The position numbers and the translations under genes are program-made. From Eubacterium oxidoreducens (GTDB lineage: Bacteria; Bacillota; Clostridia; Lachnospirales; Lachnospiraceae), in assembly GCF_900104415.1 (NCBI RefSeq), contig NZ_FMXR01000019.1, forward strand, positions 1 through 64,000: a DNA stretch of 64,000 nucleotides, given 5' to 3'. Position 1 is the stretch's first letter; each line of letters starts with the position of its first letter. The notes beneath the pieces are model-generated. The model was not told the origin of the DNA. It did not search any database and saw only the letters and a program-made list of their open reading frames with translations. Below, piece after piece: positions 46,560 to 55,156 of the stretch.

Positions 46560-47675
46560 CTATGCAGTCGCCGTCGTATCCTTACCACTACAGATACAGT
46601 TCTTGCCATTTTGCTTAGCCTGATACAAATTCTGATCCGCCTGATCGTACAATTCTTTAAATTCTACCTGCGAATCAAAATCGGTATATGCGATTCCCAT
46701 AGAAATCGTTACATACGTATATTTAGCCGCAACAGCATGGCGCATTTTGTAATTATAAACCATATCCCGCATGGCCTTCGCACGATCTTTTACCTGTGCC
46801 ATGTTCATTCCCGTAAACACAACCAGGAATTCCTCGCCTCCGACACGTGCTACAATATCATTGCGTCTGCGAGCATTTTTCTTAATCTGACGAGCAACCA
46901 TCTGAATACAGGCATCGCCCGCCGGATGGCCAAACTCATCATTATATTTTTTAAAATCATCAATATCCATCATAAGAAGCGCAGCCGGAATATGATGGCG
47001 CTGACACAATTGCCAGATTCCACTGACTCTTTCTTCAAGACCTCGTCGATTACACAATCTAGTCAACGGATCTGTCTGCGCATCATGAACAGCACGTCTT
47101 AGATAATACTCATTATGAATCTTACGTATATAGCTTCGATATGCCAGTAATGCAATCACCATTGCAAATCCTTGAACAATCACCATCGACGCAACCGCAT
47201 ACGAATTCCATCCATGTATCATCGAAACACATACCAACGCTCCAATCTGTCCAAACAGCCAGATGATAGTATGCTTCTCCTCCCAAAGCATCGCCCAGGC
47301 TATCGCAATTGCTGCAATAGAAAATAGAAGCAATGTCACAAGTGTATTATGAATCAAAGCCGCTGTCAAATCCAAAAATCCTGCCAAAACCGCCATATAA
47401 ACATTGCGATTTAGCCAGGAAAAACTCTTTCGATTGCAACTGCAATATCCAATAAATGCGCAAATCACCGCCGCTACTTCTATTGCAAATAGAAAAAGCG
47501 ATGTACTCCCAACCACGGTGCCTTGTGCATAAACCGTCTGGTTCATTAGCAAAAACGGCATAGCAACACAAATCAGTACGCATACATGGAAACTACGCCT
47601 CCCCGCCTCTATCTCTAACTTCCTATTTATGTATTTTTGTTCTGTGCGACTAAATTGCCGCTTGTCAATACTCAT
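46560..47675 (-). CDS. Membrane diguanylate cyclase (GGDEF)
   Basis: This 371-residue protein has about six membrane helices (roughly 35-195) and a C-terminal GGDEF domain with the active-site loop RVGGEEFLVVF near 275-285 and TDPLTRLCNRRGLEERVS near 203. GGEEF is an active variant, so c-di-GMP synthesis is likely. The input domain is unassigned. No I-site RxxD is obvious right upstream. It is the first gene of a GGDEF/chrA/glycosyltransferase operon with a promoter at 47731-47759. Confidence 0.9.
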   Translation of the reverse strand: MSIDKRQFSRTEQKYINRKLEIEAGRRSFHVCVLICVAMPFLLMNQTVYAQGTVVGSTSLFLFAIEVAAVICAFIGYCSCNRKSFSWLNRNVYMAVLAGFLDLTAALIHNTLVTLLLFSIAAIAIAWAMLWEEKHTIIWLFGQIGALVCVSMIHGWNSYAVASMVIVQGFAMVIALLAYRSYIRKIHNEYYLRRAVHDAQTDPLTRLCNRRGLEERVSGIWQLCQRHHIPAALLMMDIDDFKKYNDEFGHPAGDACIQMVARQIKKNARRRNDIVARVGGEEFLVVFTGMNMAQVKDRAKAMRDMVYNYKMRHAVAAKYTYVTISMGIAYTDFDSQVEFKELYDQADQNLYQAKQNGKNCICSGKDTTATA

Positions 47676-47730
47676 TCCAGTATCCTTATTCCCCTAAATA
47701 TCGTCTCTAATTAATTCATCTCTACCAAAT

Positions 47731-47759
47731 ATTGTATCTTTTTTACCACAAAAAAGCAA
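47731..47759 (-). promoter_or_regulatory. Promoter of the GGDEF operon
   Basis: On the minus strand TTGCTT (47759-47754) and TACAAT (47736-47731) are 17 bases apart, about 55 bases before the GGDEF start. It overlaps the T-run after the hairpin ending the LRR gene. Confidence 0.6.
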
Positions 47760-47773
47760 TAGCCAAGCGCTTA
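47757..47773 (-). terminator. Terminator after the LRR gene
   Basis: On the minus strand AGCC-TAAGCGCTT-GGCT forms a short imperfect hairpin followed by ATTGCTTTTTTG, directly after the LRR stop at 47778. It likely ends the long gal/VWA/MoxR/LRR transcript, though the stem is weak. Confidence 0.5.
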
Positions 47774-47777
47774 GGCT

Positions 47778-49244
47778 TTACAAGCTAAAGTCGAAACTTT
47801 GGTACCCCAAATGCGTTTCCTTATATTCTAAAAGCATACCGGATAATTCTCCCCTCAAAGCACCGGCAAAGCATTCCATAGCACGATCCACATTTTCAGA
47901 ATTTATCACTCCCGCATCACACAAAAGAGCAAGTTCACTTTGATCTGCGCGCTGCGCAATATCCTCTAAAATTTCTGCAAAATGTTCTTGCAAATATGTT
48001 TCATATTTTTCCCGGTTTTGGCTTGTAAGCATCATCGCATCTTTGAGTCTCGATGCCGCCATCTTCGCCTTTTCTTCCAAAATCCGATAGGTGTCCCATG
48101 CCTGATCATACTGCTCAAATCCGTAAATGCTTCCATTAGGCTCAGGTAACAAAAAGGACATCATCTCATCTCTTCGATAGCGCGGAACTTTTGGAATATA
48201 CAAAGTGATTCCGCAATCCTTAAGCACAAGCTCATCAAGCTCATCGCAGTGCTCAAATGCACCTTTTTCTACACATTGCACAGAGGCAGGAATCGTTAGT
48301 TTCACAAGGCCGCCTCGAAAGAAACTCCCCGTTTCAATACGCCAGACCGAATCCGGTATCGTATACTCCTTTTCCACACCGAAATACCACATCAAGCTTA
48401 GACCTTGCTCCCCTATTCGATAAAGCGCGTCTTCATCAATTGCAAAATGCGCATTGCCCTTTTCAATTGTCACTTTGTGAAACCCACGCTCACTGGCATT
48501 CCAGTTAAAAGTATGATTCACAGCTCCTACGCTAAGTGTCGTAAGTGACTTTGGCAGATGTATCTCTTTCAGATTCGTACATCCCCGAAACGCACCGTTT
48601 TCAATGCGTATAAGACCTTCCGGGAGATTCACCTCTCGCAAAGCCATGCAGCTTTCCATTGCATCCGGACCAATCACGCGAACACTGTCAGGTAACACAA
48701 TCTTCTCAAGTATTTCATTCCCGCTAAAAGCACTTTGTTCAATCTCTACCGTTCCATCCTGCACCCGATATTCTTTGGCCTTATTTAAAAGATGCATCGC
48801 AACCATATGCCATCCATCCTCGCATTTTTTATAAAGTGCAAAATCATCCGACTTGTAATAAGGACTATCCTTCGCAATCGTCCACTCAAATTCTGCCATA
48901 TCATAAGGCGCATGAATCATCCGCACACTTGCCGGTATATGAATCTTCGATACTGAAGTAACAAAGAAGATCTCATCCTCGAGCTCTTCTACCCCTTCCG
49001 TCATTACAACGTCTTCTAGCGCAAGGCAGTATTTGAAAGCTCCATGACAAATCTTGCGAAGATTAGCCGGTAATACAATGCGTTCCACATCCGTTGCTTC
49101 TGAAAATGCTTCTTCTCCAATTTGCCTGACCGGTTTTTGATCCAGCATCTCCGGAATCTTCACATCCACTTCGCTACCGGTATATGCCGTAATTCGCACT
49201 CCATCTTCTATTCTTTCATAAACAAAATCTTTTTCCGAAACCAT
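47778..49244 (-). CDS. BspA-type leucine-rich repeat protein, cytoplasmic
   Basis: This 488-residue protein carries LRR_5 (BspA-like) repeats over about 15-365, for example VKIPEMLDQKPVRQIGEEAF and IRIENGAFRGCTNLKEIHLP. It has no signal peptide or anchor, unlike most BspA proteins. The C-terminal 110 residues are helical and unassigned. Its ATG overlaps the stop of the MoxR-type gene as TAATG, so it is coupled. It probably serves as a binding or adaptor partner of the AAA+/VWA pair; that role is inference. Confidence 0.85.
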   Translation of the reverse strand: MVSEKDFVYERIEDGVRITAYTGSEVDVKIPEMLDQKPVRQIGEEAFSEATDVERIVLPANLRKICHGAFKYCLALEDVVMTEGVEELEDEIFFVTSVSKIHIPASVRMIHAPYDMAEFEWTIAKDSPYYKSDDFALYKKCEDGWHMVAMHLLNKAKEYRVQDGTVEIEQSAFSGNEILEKIVLPDSVRVIGPDAMESCMALREVNLPEGLIRIENGAFRGCTNLKEIHLPKSLTTLSVGAVNHTFNWNASERGFHKVTIEKGNAHFAIDEDALYRIGEQGLSLMWYFGVEKEYTIPDSVWRIETGSFFRGGLVKLTIPASVQCVEKGAFEHCDELDELVLKDCGITLYIPKVPRYRRDEMMSFLLPEPNGSIYGFEQYDQAWDTYRILEEKAKMAASRLKDAMMLTSQNREKYETYLQEHFAEILEDIAQRADQSELALLCDAGVINSENVDRAMECFAGALRGELSGMLLEYKETHLGYQSFDFSL

Positions 49245-50791
49245 TATTCCTCATCAATCGAAAGCCGGCTCAAATCCAGCTGTTCTAATTCATTTGCAAT
49301 CTCCATCTGTCTTTCATGGATCTGAAATTTTTTATTATATTTAAAATATTTTTTGCATCCATATTCTGCAATAAACTTCGCGCTGGCATAATTAATCGTA
49401 AGATCCGTCACCAGAACAAGCATCTCATTACCATCTCCAAACACCTTCTCAACAAAGGTAAATAAGTGATCTAGTTTTTGCGCGATTTGGTCGGTATGAC
49501 GTTTTAGTTCTCCAACCGAAAGCTCGAACTGGTTTTTTAGATATGCAAATGCTTCCTTCGGCTCCGTTGTGCCTTCAATCTTGATCTGTCGCATATAACG
49601 GCGCAGCGTGTCTTCCGCCTGCATATAGGTATAACGATCAAGACTTCCAAGTGCATTGGCGGCATCCTCCTTAAGCATCTTCTCATGGATGGCATCCGCT
49701 TTCGCTGTCAGCACATGTTCGATATATTCCGCCGTCTTATCCTCTGCAAATATAAGGTCGCCTTTCACCTCGCGAAGCATCCGCGTAAGATAACGAAGCG
49801 TCGACTCCCTTTTTACACTGTCGCGAATACTTTCTTGCAGTGCATCCATAAGCAGTCCCATAAGTGAAAGACGTTCATCAAATCCTGCTTTTTTGGCTCT
49901 TTCCAAAATCGACTTTCCAGCTTCCCCATCCAGAATCTGATGCACCTGATAATCCTGTTTGTATTTACAATAAAGATCATAATATGCTGCAAATTCCCTT
50001 GCGATCTTTTTATTTCTAAGGAACTGACAGGCAAGCGTCTCCCCTACTGCATATTCTTGTTCTTCATACAAGTATAAGGTTTCCGATAAATCTTCCCAGC
50101 CTCTTGCTGTAACATAGCTCTTACCATCCACCGTATTTTCAATCTGATAAAAATCTGATTTTTTCACATCCAGATAGGTGAGAATCGCACTGTGAAGCCC
50201 TTTGTTCACCGCATAGTTTCTCCATGTATCATAATCAGCTTCTACTTCAAGCACGCGAAGACGGTCCATTGTTACCACATCAAACTCGCGCACAGAACGG
50301 TTAAACTGCGGTGGATTACCGGCAGTTGCCACAATCCATCCTTCCGGAATACGATGCTTTCCAAAAGTCTTGTATTGCAAAAACTGTAGCATAGAAGGCG
50401 CAAGCGTCTCTGACACACAGTTAATTTCATCCAAGAACAAAATGCCTTCCTTTTTTCCGGTCTGCTCCATCATCTCATACACAGAAGCTACGATTTCACT
50501 CATCGTATATTCTGACACATCAAATTCCTGATCCCCATAAACTTTATGTCGAATAAACGGCAGCCCCAGCGCACTTTGTCTGGTATGATGCGTCATAGAA
50601 TAGGAGACCAGCGCAATATCTAGACTTTGCGCAATCTGCTCCATAATCGCGGTCTTACCGATGCCCGGCGGTCCCAGCAAGAAAACCGGACGCTGCCTTT
50701 CAATCGGTATCTTATATTGTCCGAATTCATCTTTTCTCAAATAGGTGCTGACTGACTGTTCAATCTGCTCCTTTGCTTCCTTGATATTCAT
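49244..50791 (-). CDS. MoxR-family AAA+ ATPase
   Basis: This 515-residue protein has an intact AAA+ module: Walker A GPPGIGKT (40-47), Walker B ILFLDEIN (117-124), and sensor-1-type VATAGNPPQFNRSVREFD near 152-169. The C-terminal 230 residues are helical and variable. MoxR ATPases pair with VWA proteins to remodel or activate target proteins, often metalloenzymes (RavA-ViaA, NorQ-NorD, CbbQ-CbbO). It overlaps the VWA gene by four bases and the LRR gene by one base, so all three are tightly coupled. Confidence 0.9.
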   Translation of the reverse strand: MNIKEAKEQIEQSVSTYLRKDEFGQYKIPIERQRPVFLLGPPGIGKTAIMEQIAQSLDIALVSYSMTHHTRQSALGLPFIRHKVYGDQEFDVSEYTMSEIVASVYEMMEQTGKKEGILFLDEINCVSETLAPSMLQFLQYKTFGKHRIPEGWIVATAGNPPQFNRSVREFDVVTMDRLRVLEVEADYDTWRNYAVNKGLHSAILTYLDVKKSDFYQIENTVDGKSYVTARGWEDLSETLYLYEEQEYAVGETLACQFLRNKKIAREFAAYYDLYCKYKQDYQVHQILDGEAGKSILERAKKAGFDERLSLMGLLMDALQESIRDSVKRESTLRYLTRMLREVKGDLIFAEDKTAEYIEHVLTAKADAIHEKMLKEDAANALGSLDRYTYMQAEDTLRRYMRQIKIEGTTEPKEAFAYLKNQFELSVGELKRHTDQIAQKLDHLFTFVEKVFGDGNEMLVLVTDLTINYASAKFIAEYGCKKYFKYNKKFQIHERQMEIANELEQLDLSRLSIDEE

Positions 50792-52191
50792 TCTATTTCG
50801 TCCTCCTGTAATACCAGCCGGATTGCCCAGTCCGGTGTCTTTGGAATCGTATATCCCTCTTCAATAAAAACAAATGCCGTCTCATATTCCGGCTGCTTCT
50901 CCGGAAATGTTCCATTCCCATCCGTAAAATAAATCAGCCCTTTAAGATTTTGGAATTCATGCCTGCGAATCAAACCGTCTACATATTCGAAGACCGGTCT
51001 AAAATCCGTCCCGCCAAATCCAACAAGCTCGACATCCTTCATATATGCCTCAAATTCTTCATCCGTAGTTACTTTTTCATCGTGCTGCACTTTTGCATCG
51101 CATTGGATGATATGAATATTAACCCGTTCAAAATAACTCTCGGAACTTTTCAATATCGAATACGTCTTTCTCAAAAAACGATGAATCGTCTCTCCTTGAC
51201 ACGATCCCGACGTATCAATTGCAATTACAAACTCCCGTATCCGTTTGTTTTCCCGGTACTCAAGCGGCTCAATCAGCGGCATATTTTCATATAATTCCAT
51301 CCCATAAGTATAATAGATGTAATCAAACTCATCATCGTTGATATGCATCTCCTCTCCAAGGACGGCAAATTTTTTCAAAAATTCCGTATAATCAATTTTA
51401 TCCCGAACAGCTTCCTGAAGATTCATAAGAAGACCACTTGAGCCAAATCCTTGATCTTTGGAAAACATCTGCAGATCGGTCTTAGCATGTTCCGAAATTT
51501 CTTCCCAGCCATCTCCACGCTGACCGACAAGAGCCTCATCCACGGGTTCTTGTTCCCCGTCTTCTCCTTGATCTGCTTCGTGACATCCTACTTGTCCTGT
51601 TGCGGTATCAATGTTGTAATGATCGTTTCTATCCTCAGCATTCGTCTCTTTCTTTGGCATCCATACAATATGATCGTCCATCTCAAATAACGCCTGCTTT
51701 TCAAGATAATACGCAAACCGCTCCGGCTCCCTGTTAAAATAACGATAGAGGTGCTCCGCCGTCAGCATAGGCACCTCTTCTTTTAACCCTTCCAAAATCC
51801 GCTTTTTTGCAGCATCCGTCTTCAGCTCACAGCCCGGAATATTCATATCCATCACTGCATACTCAACTGCCAAATCGCAGGCAAGATCCCAGCTTTCCCG
51901 ATACATTTTCTCATAATGAAAAGGATGTGAAAAAATACAATGAAAAATCATATGCAAAAAAGCTCTCGTAGGATAATTCTTTTCAGTTTTAAACAATTCC
52001 AATACCCGCACGGTATTATACAAAACATGCTCCCCTGTGACGCCAAACGCCTCCACCGTCTCACTCTCAACGAACGGCATCTTAAAAAGAGCTCTGTCTA
52101 AAAAACGCATTGACACCATAATATTGTCCCTTGCATAAATCATTACCTTACGTGCCAACACCTGTGCGGATTGTCTGATATCCTGTTCCAT
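50788..52191 (-). CDS. VWA-domain protein with DUF2201-like N-terminus
   Basis: This 467-residue protein has an N-terminal metallopeptidase-like region (about 1-130) in which the expected HExxH motif reads H80-MIF-H84, with H88 after it; the Glu is missing. An acidic, Gln-rich linker (about 190-230) and a C-terminal VWA domain follow, with MIDAS DTSGS starting at D326 and a conserved Asp near FTDGNG. It is the partner of the MoxR ATPase (four-base overlap). It starts nine bases after the 76-residue gene. The N-terminal enzyme is probably inactive and may bind substrate instead. Confidence 0.8.
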   Translation of the reverse strand: MEQDIRQSAQVLARKVMIYARDNIMVSMRFLDRALFKMPFVESETVEAFGVTGEHVLYNTVRVLELFKTEKNYPTRAFLHMIFHCIFSHPFHYEKMYRESWDLACDLAVEYAVMDMNIPGCELKTDAAKKRILEGLKEEVPMLTAEHLYRYFNREPERFAYYLEKQALFEMDDHIVWMPKKETNAEDRNDHYNIDTATGQVGCHEADQGEDGEQEPVDEALVGQRGDGWEEISEHAKTDLQMFSKDQGFGSSGLLMNLQEAVRDKIDYTEFLKKFAVLGEEMHINDDEFDYIYYTYGMELYENMPLIEPLEYRENKRIREFVIAIDTSGSCQGETIHRFLRKTYSILKSSESYFERVNIHIIQCDAKVQHDEKVTTDEEFEAYMKDVELVGFGGTDFRPVFEYVDGLIRRHEFQNLKGLIYFTDGNGTFPEKQPEYETAFVFIEEGYTIPKTPDWAIRLVLQEDEIE

Positions 52192-52200
52192 CTCGTTTCC

Positions 52201-52431
52201 TTATTTAGAAAGTTCTCCAAGTGTCCGAAAGATTTCAAGATCTTTTTCATTTACCTTCATATTGGATGTGACCTTTTCTTCTCCCGGTTTTGTTACACTG
52301 ATTTCCAAAATTGTCCCCTCCGGAAGTCCCGTCATAATTTCATCTCTAAAAAAATGAGAAACGCCCGGATGATTTTGTGCAAATTCATCCCTTATCCCCT
52401 TAAGCTTCATCAAAGCCCCAAAATTCATCAT
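52201..52431 (-). CDS. Small conserved-looking hypothetical protein
   Basis: The start at 52431 is preceded nine bases upstream by AGGAGG, which overlaps the galT stop TAG. The product has 76 residues. It begins MMNFGALMKLKGIRDEFAQN, is helical, and has a basic second half with beta-type segments (GTILEISVTKPGEEKV). No known domain is recognised. Position links galT to the VWA gene: 13 bases to galT, nine to VWA. Confidence 0.75.
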   Translation of the reverse strand: MMNFGALMKLKGIRDEFAQNHPGVSHFFRDEIMTGLPEGTILEISVTKPGEEKVTSNMKVNEKDLEIFRTLGELSK

Positions 52432-52444
52432 ATCTTCAAACCTC

Positions 52445-53929
52445 CTATAATGTCTGTATGAATCTTCTAAATGCCTCTCGGCCTTCTTTTGTACATTTAT
52501 AAACGCCTGCATCTTCTAACACATGAACAAAGACTTGACCCACTTCCTGTTCTATAATGCTGTGAATATTGTCCGCATTGATGCTATCATATTTTTCCAA
52601 AATTTCTTTTGCCCAGGCTGCATGCTTTTTTAGCATTTCATTACTTTCAAGATCCTTACCCGTCAAGATTGCCTCTTCAAGCATTGTAAGTTCTTTATCC
52701 AGTCTAGCCGGCAACACAGCCAATCCCATCACCTCAATCAGCCCGATGTTCTCTTGCTTGATATGATGATACTCCTGATGCGGATGATATAACCCAAGCG
52801 GATACCGCTCGGTCGTTATATTATTACGAAGCGCCAAATCCAATTCAAAGACGCCTTCTTTGCATCTTGCAATCGGCGTAATCGTATTATGTCGTTCTCC
52901 ATCCGTCTGCGCATAGATATATGCCTGCTCATCCGTATAATCACGCCATTTTTTCAAAATATGATCCGCCAAATCAATCAAACGGTTCGCATCCTTATGA
53001 CGAATTCGAATCACCGAAAGCGGCCAATTTACAATTCCCGCCTCAACATCTTCAAATCCCGAAACGACAAATGTTTCTTCATAGGACGCCCGTTCCATTG
53101 CGAACTCATAATGGCCTCCCTGAAAATGATCGTGGCTTAGAATTGACCCTCCAACAATCGGAAGATCCGCATTCGAACCCAAAAAATAATGCGGGAACAG
53201 CTTGATAAAATCAAACAGTTTCACAAAGGTTCGACGGTTAATCTGCATCGGTGTATGTTCTCCGTTAAACACAATACAATGCTCATTATAATACACATAC
53301 GGCGAATATTGTAATCCCCATTTTTTATCATCAATAGTGATCGGAATAATCCGGTGATTTTGCCTGGCCGGGAAATTGCCACGACCTGCATAGCCTTCAT
53401 TTTCCATGCACAGCATACACTTTGGATAATCCGCCTGCTTGGCATTTTTGGCTGCCGCAATATCTTTCGGATTCTTCTCCGGCTTAGACAAATTAATCGA
53501 TATATCAATCGTCCCGTATTTACTTTCCACACTCCAGCGACGATCCTTTTGCACCCGTTCACTTCGTATGTAATGACTATCGATACTCAGCTTATAAAAA
53601 TATTGCGTCGCATCCTGCGGCGATTTCGTATAGTGCCGATCAAATTCTGCTACCACCTCACTCGGTCTTGGCATCAGACAGTTCATAAGTCTTGTGTCAA
53701 ACAAATCCCGATCCGTTATATGATCTTCTATCAGCCCCTTTTGCACTGCTGCATCCAGAAGAACTTCAAGCGTAGCCGAAAGATTCACTTGTTGCTGCGG
53801 TATACATTTTTTTAGTTCATCTTCTTTCATAACATCCAAAATCAGATTCATCGCATACTGCCTGTCTTCTTCTTTCATCAGTCCCGTTTCAATTCCATAT
53901 TGAGCCAAATTCCATATTGCCTGCTGCAT
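52445..53929 (-). CDS. galT: UDP-glucose-hexose-1-phosphate uridylyltransferase, class II
   Basis: This 494-residue enzyme of the Leloir pathway transfers UMP between UDP-glucose and galactose-1-phosphate. It is the long Firmicute class II form, not the HPH-motif class I type. HDHFQGGHYEFAME near 275-288 and PKCMLCMENEGYAGRGNFPA are family signatures. It starts 18 bases after galK. Its stop overlaps the ribosome binding site of the next gene. Confidence 0.96.
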   Translation of the reverse strand: MQQAIWNLAQYGIETGLMKEEDRQYAMNLILDVMKEDELKKCIPQQQVNLSATLEVLLDAAVQKGLIEDHITDRDLFDTRLMNCLMPRPSEVVAEFDRHYTKSPQDATQYFYKLSIDSHYIRSERVQKDRRWSVESKYGTIDISINLSKPEKNPKDIAAAKNAKQADYPKCMLCMENEGYAGRGNFPARQNHRIIPITIDDKKWGLQYSPYVYYNEHCIVFNGEHTPMQINRRTFVKLFDFIKLFPHYFLGSNADLPIVGGSILSHDHFQGGHYEFAMERASYEETFVVSGFEDVEAGIVNWPLSVIRIRHKDANRLIDLADHILKKWRDYTDEQAYIYAQTDGERHNTITPIARCKEGVFELDLALRNNITTERYPLGLYHPHQEYHHIKQENIGLIEVMGLAVLPARLDKELTMLEEAILTGKDLESNEMLKKHAAWAKEILEKYDSINADNIHSIIEQEVGQVFVHVLEDAGVYKCTKEGREAFRRFIQTL

Positions 53930-53947
53930 CTAATCTCCACCTGCCTA

Positions 53948-55147
53948 TTATGATTCTATCGCAATTTCTCTTGCGCCATCTCCAATTTCCGCCACATAGA
54001 CTTTCGGTCGGATTCCGAATTTCTTTTGATACTCGCCAGTCACTTTTTGTGTAAAAGCTTCCACTGCTTCTTCCTTCACGAGTGACACGGTGCATCCGCC
54101 GAATCCGCCTCCGGTCATTCTTGACCCTAGAACCCCCGGCGTCTCCCATCCAAGTCGGGCCAGAAAATCCATCTCCTCACAAGACACCTCATAGTCGTCT
54201 CGCATGGATACGTGCGATTCATTCATAAGCTTTCCAAATGTCTCAAGATCCCCTTCTACCAAAGCATCCACTGCCTTTAGTGTTCTGGCATTTTCATGCA
54301 CAACATGTCTTGCTCTCTTTCGGCAGATGTCATCCTTTATAGCACTTTGATAAGTATCAAACAGCTTAGGCGATAAATCACACAGTTCATTAATCCCCAT
54401 AATCTCCTGTAAGTCGCAAAGCGCCCGCTTGCATTCACTTTGCCGTTCGTTATACGCTGACGAAACCAGAGAATGCTTTACCATACTATTGACAATTACA
54501 AGCTTTTCATCCTTAAGTGGAAGTTTGACATAATCAAAATCCAACGTATTGGTGTCAAGAAATATTGCCGTATCCTTCTTGCCGAGTGCACTTGTGAACT
54601 GATCCATAATTCCACAGCTAAGCCCGTTGTAATGATTCTCCGCGTACTGACATAGCTGCGCAATCTTAACCAATCCAACATCTTCTAAGTTAAATAAATT
54701 CTTAATCGCAATTGCCGTTACTACTTCAATCGCGGCAGAAGAAGAAAGCCCAGAGCCGGCCGGAATATTGCCGGCATATGCAATATCTATTCCTTGCGGC
54801 AATGAATATCCCCATTTTTCATATGCCCAAATGACGCCTTGCGGATACGCTTCCCATCCCAAATCCGTCTCCGGCATCAGATGATCCAAATCGCATTCTA
54901 TGATTTCTTTTGGCATATTCAAAGAAAAGAGTCGCACCTTGCGGTCTTGTCTTTCCCGCACTGCGGCATAGGTTCCATATCCTAATGCACATGGAAACAC
55001 ATGCCCTCCATTATAATCCGTGTGCTCCCCAATCAAGTTCACTCTTCCCGGCGCAAAAAAGAGACGAATCTGTCCATGTCCACCATAAAGTTCCTCAAAT
55101 TGTTCCAACACCAGCTTCTTTTCTTTCATGCCATCCTGCTCCTCCAT
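53948..55147 (-). CDS. galK: Galactokinase
   Basis: This 399-residue GHMP kinase phosphorylates galactose with ATP. Signatures are GRVNLIGEHTDYNGGHVFPC near 33-52, PAGSGLSSSAAIEV near 128, and SRMTGGGFGGCTVSL near 346. The start is ambiguous: ATG at 55147 (AAGGAG 12 bases upstream) or an in-frame ATG six codons later. It lies nine bases after the alpha-galactosidase gene. Confidence 0.96.
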   Translation of the reverse strand: MEEQDGMKEKKLVLEQFEELYGGHGQIRLFFAPGRVNLIGEHTDYNGGHVFPCALGYGTYAAVRERQDRKVRLFSLNMPKEIIECDLDHLMPETDLGWEAYPQGVIWAYEKWGYSLPQGIDIAYAGNIPAGSGLSSSAAIEVVTAIAIKNLFNLEDVGLVKIAQLCQYAENHYNGLSCGIMDQFTSALGKKDTAIFLDTNTLDFDYVKLPLKDEKLVIVNSMVKHSLVSSAYNERQSECKRALCDLQEIMGINELCDLSPKLFDTYQSAIKDDICRKRARHVVHENARTLKAVDALVEGDLETFGKLMNESHVSMRDDYEVSCEEMDFLARLGWETPGVLGSRMTGGGFGGCTVSLVKEEAVEAFTQKVTGEYQKKFGIRPKVYVAEIGDGAREIAIES

Positions 55148-55156
55148 CCTACTTTC

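Noticed and set aside
47778-49244. Surface BspA adhesin
   Set aside because: There is no signal peptide or anchor, and the gene is translationally coupled to a cytosolic ATPase gene.
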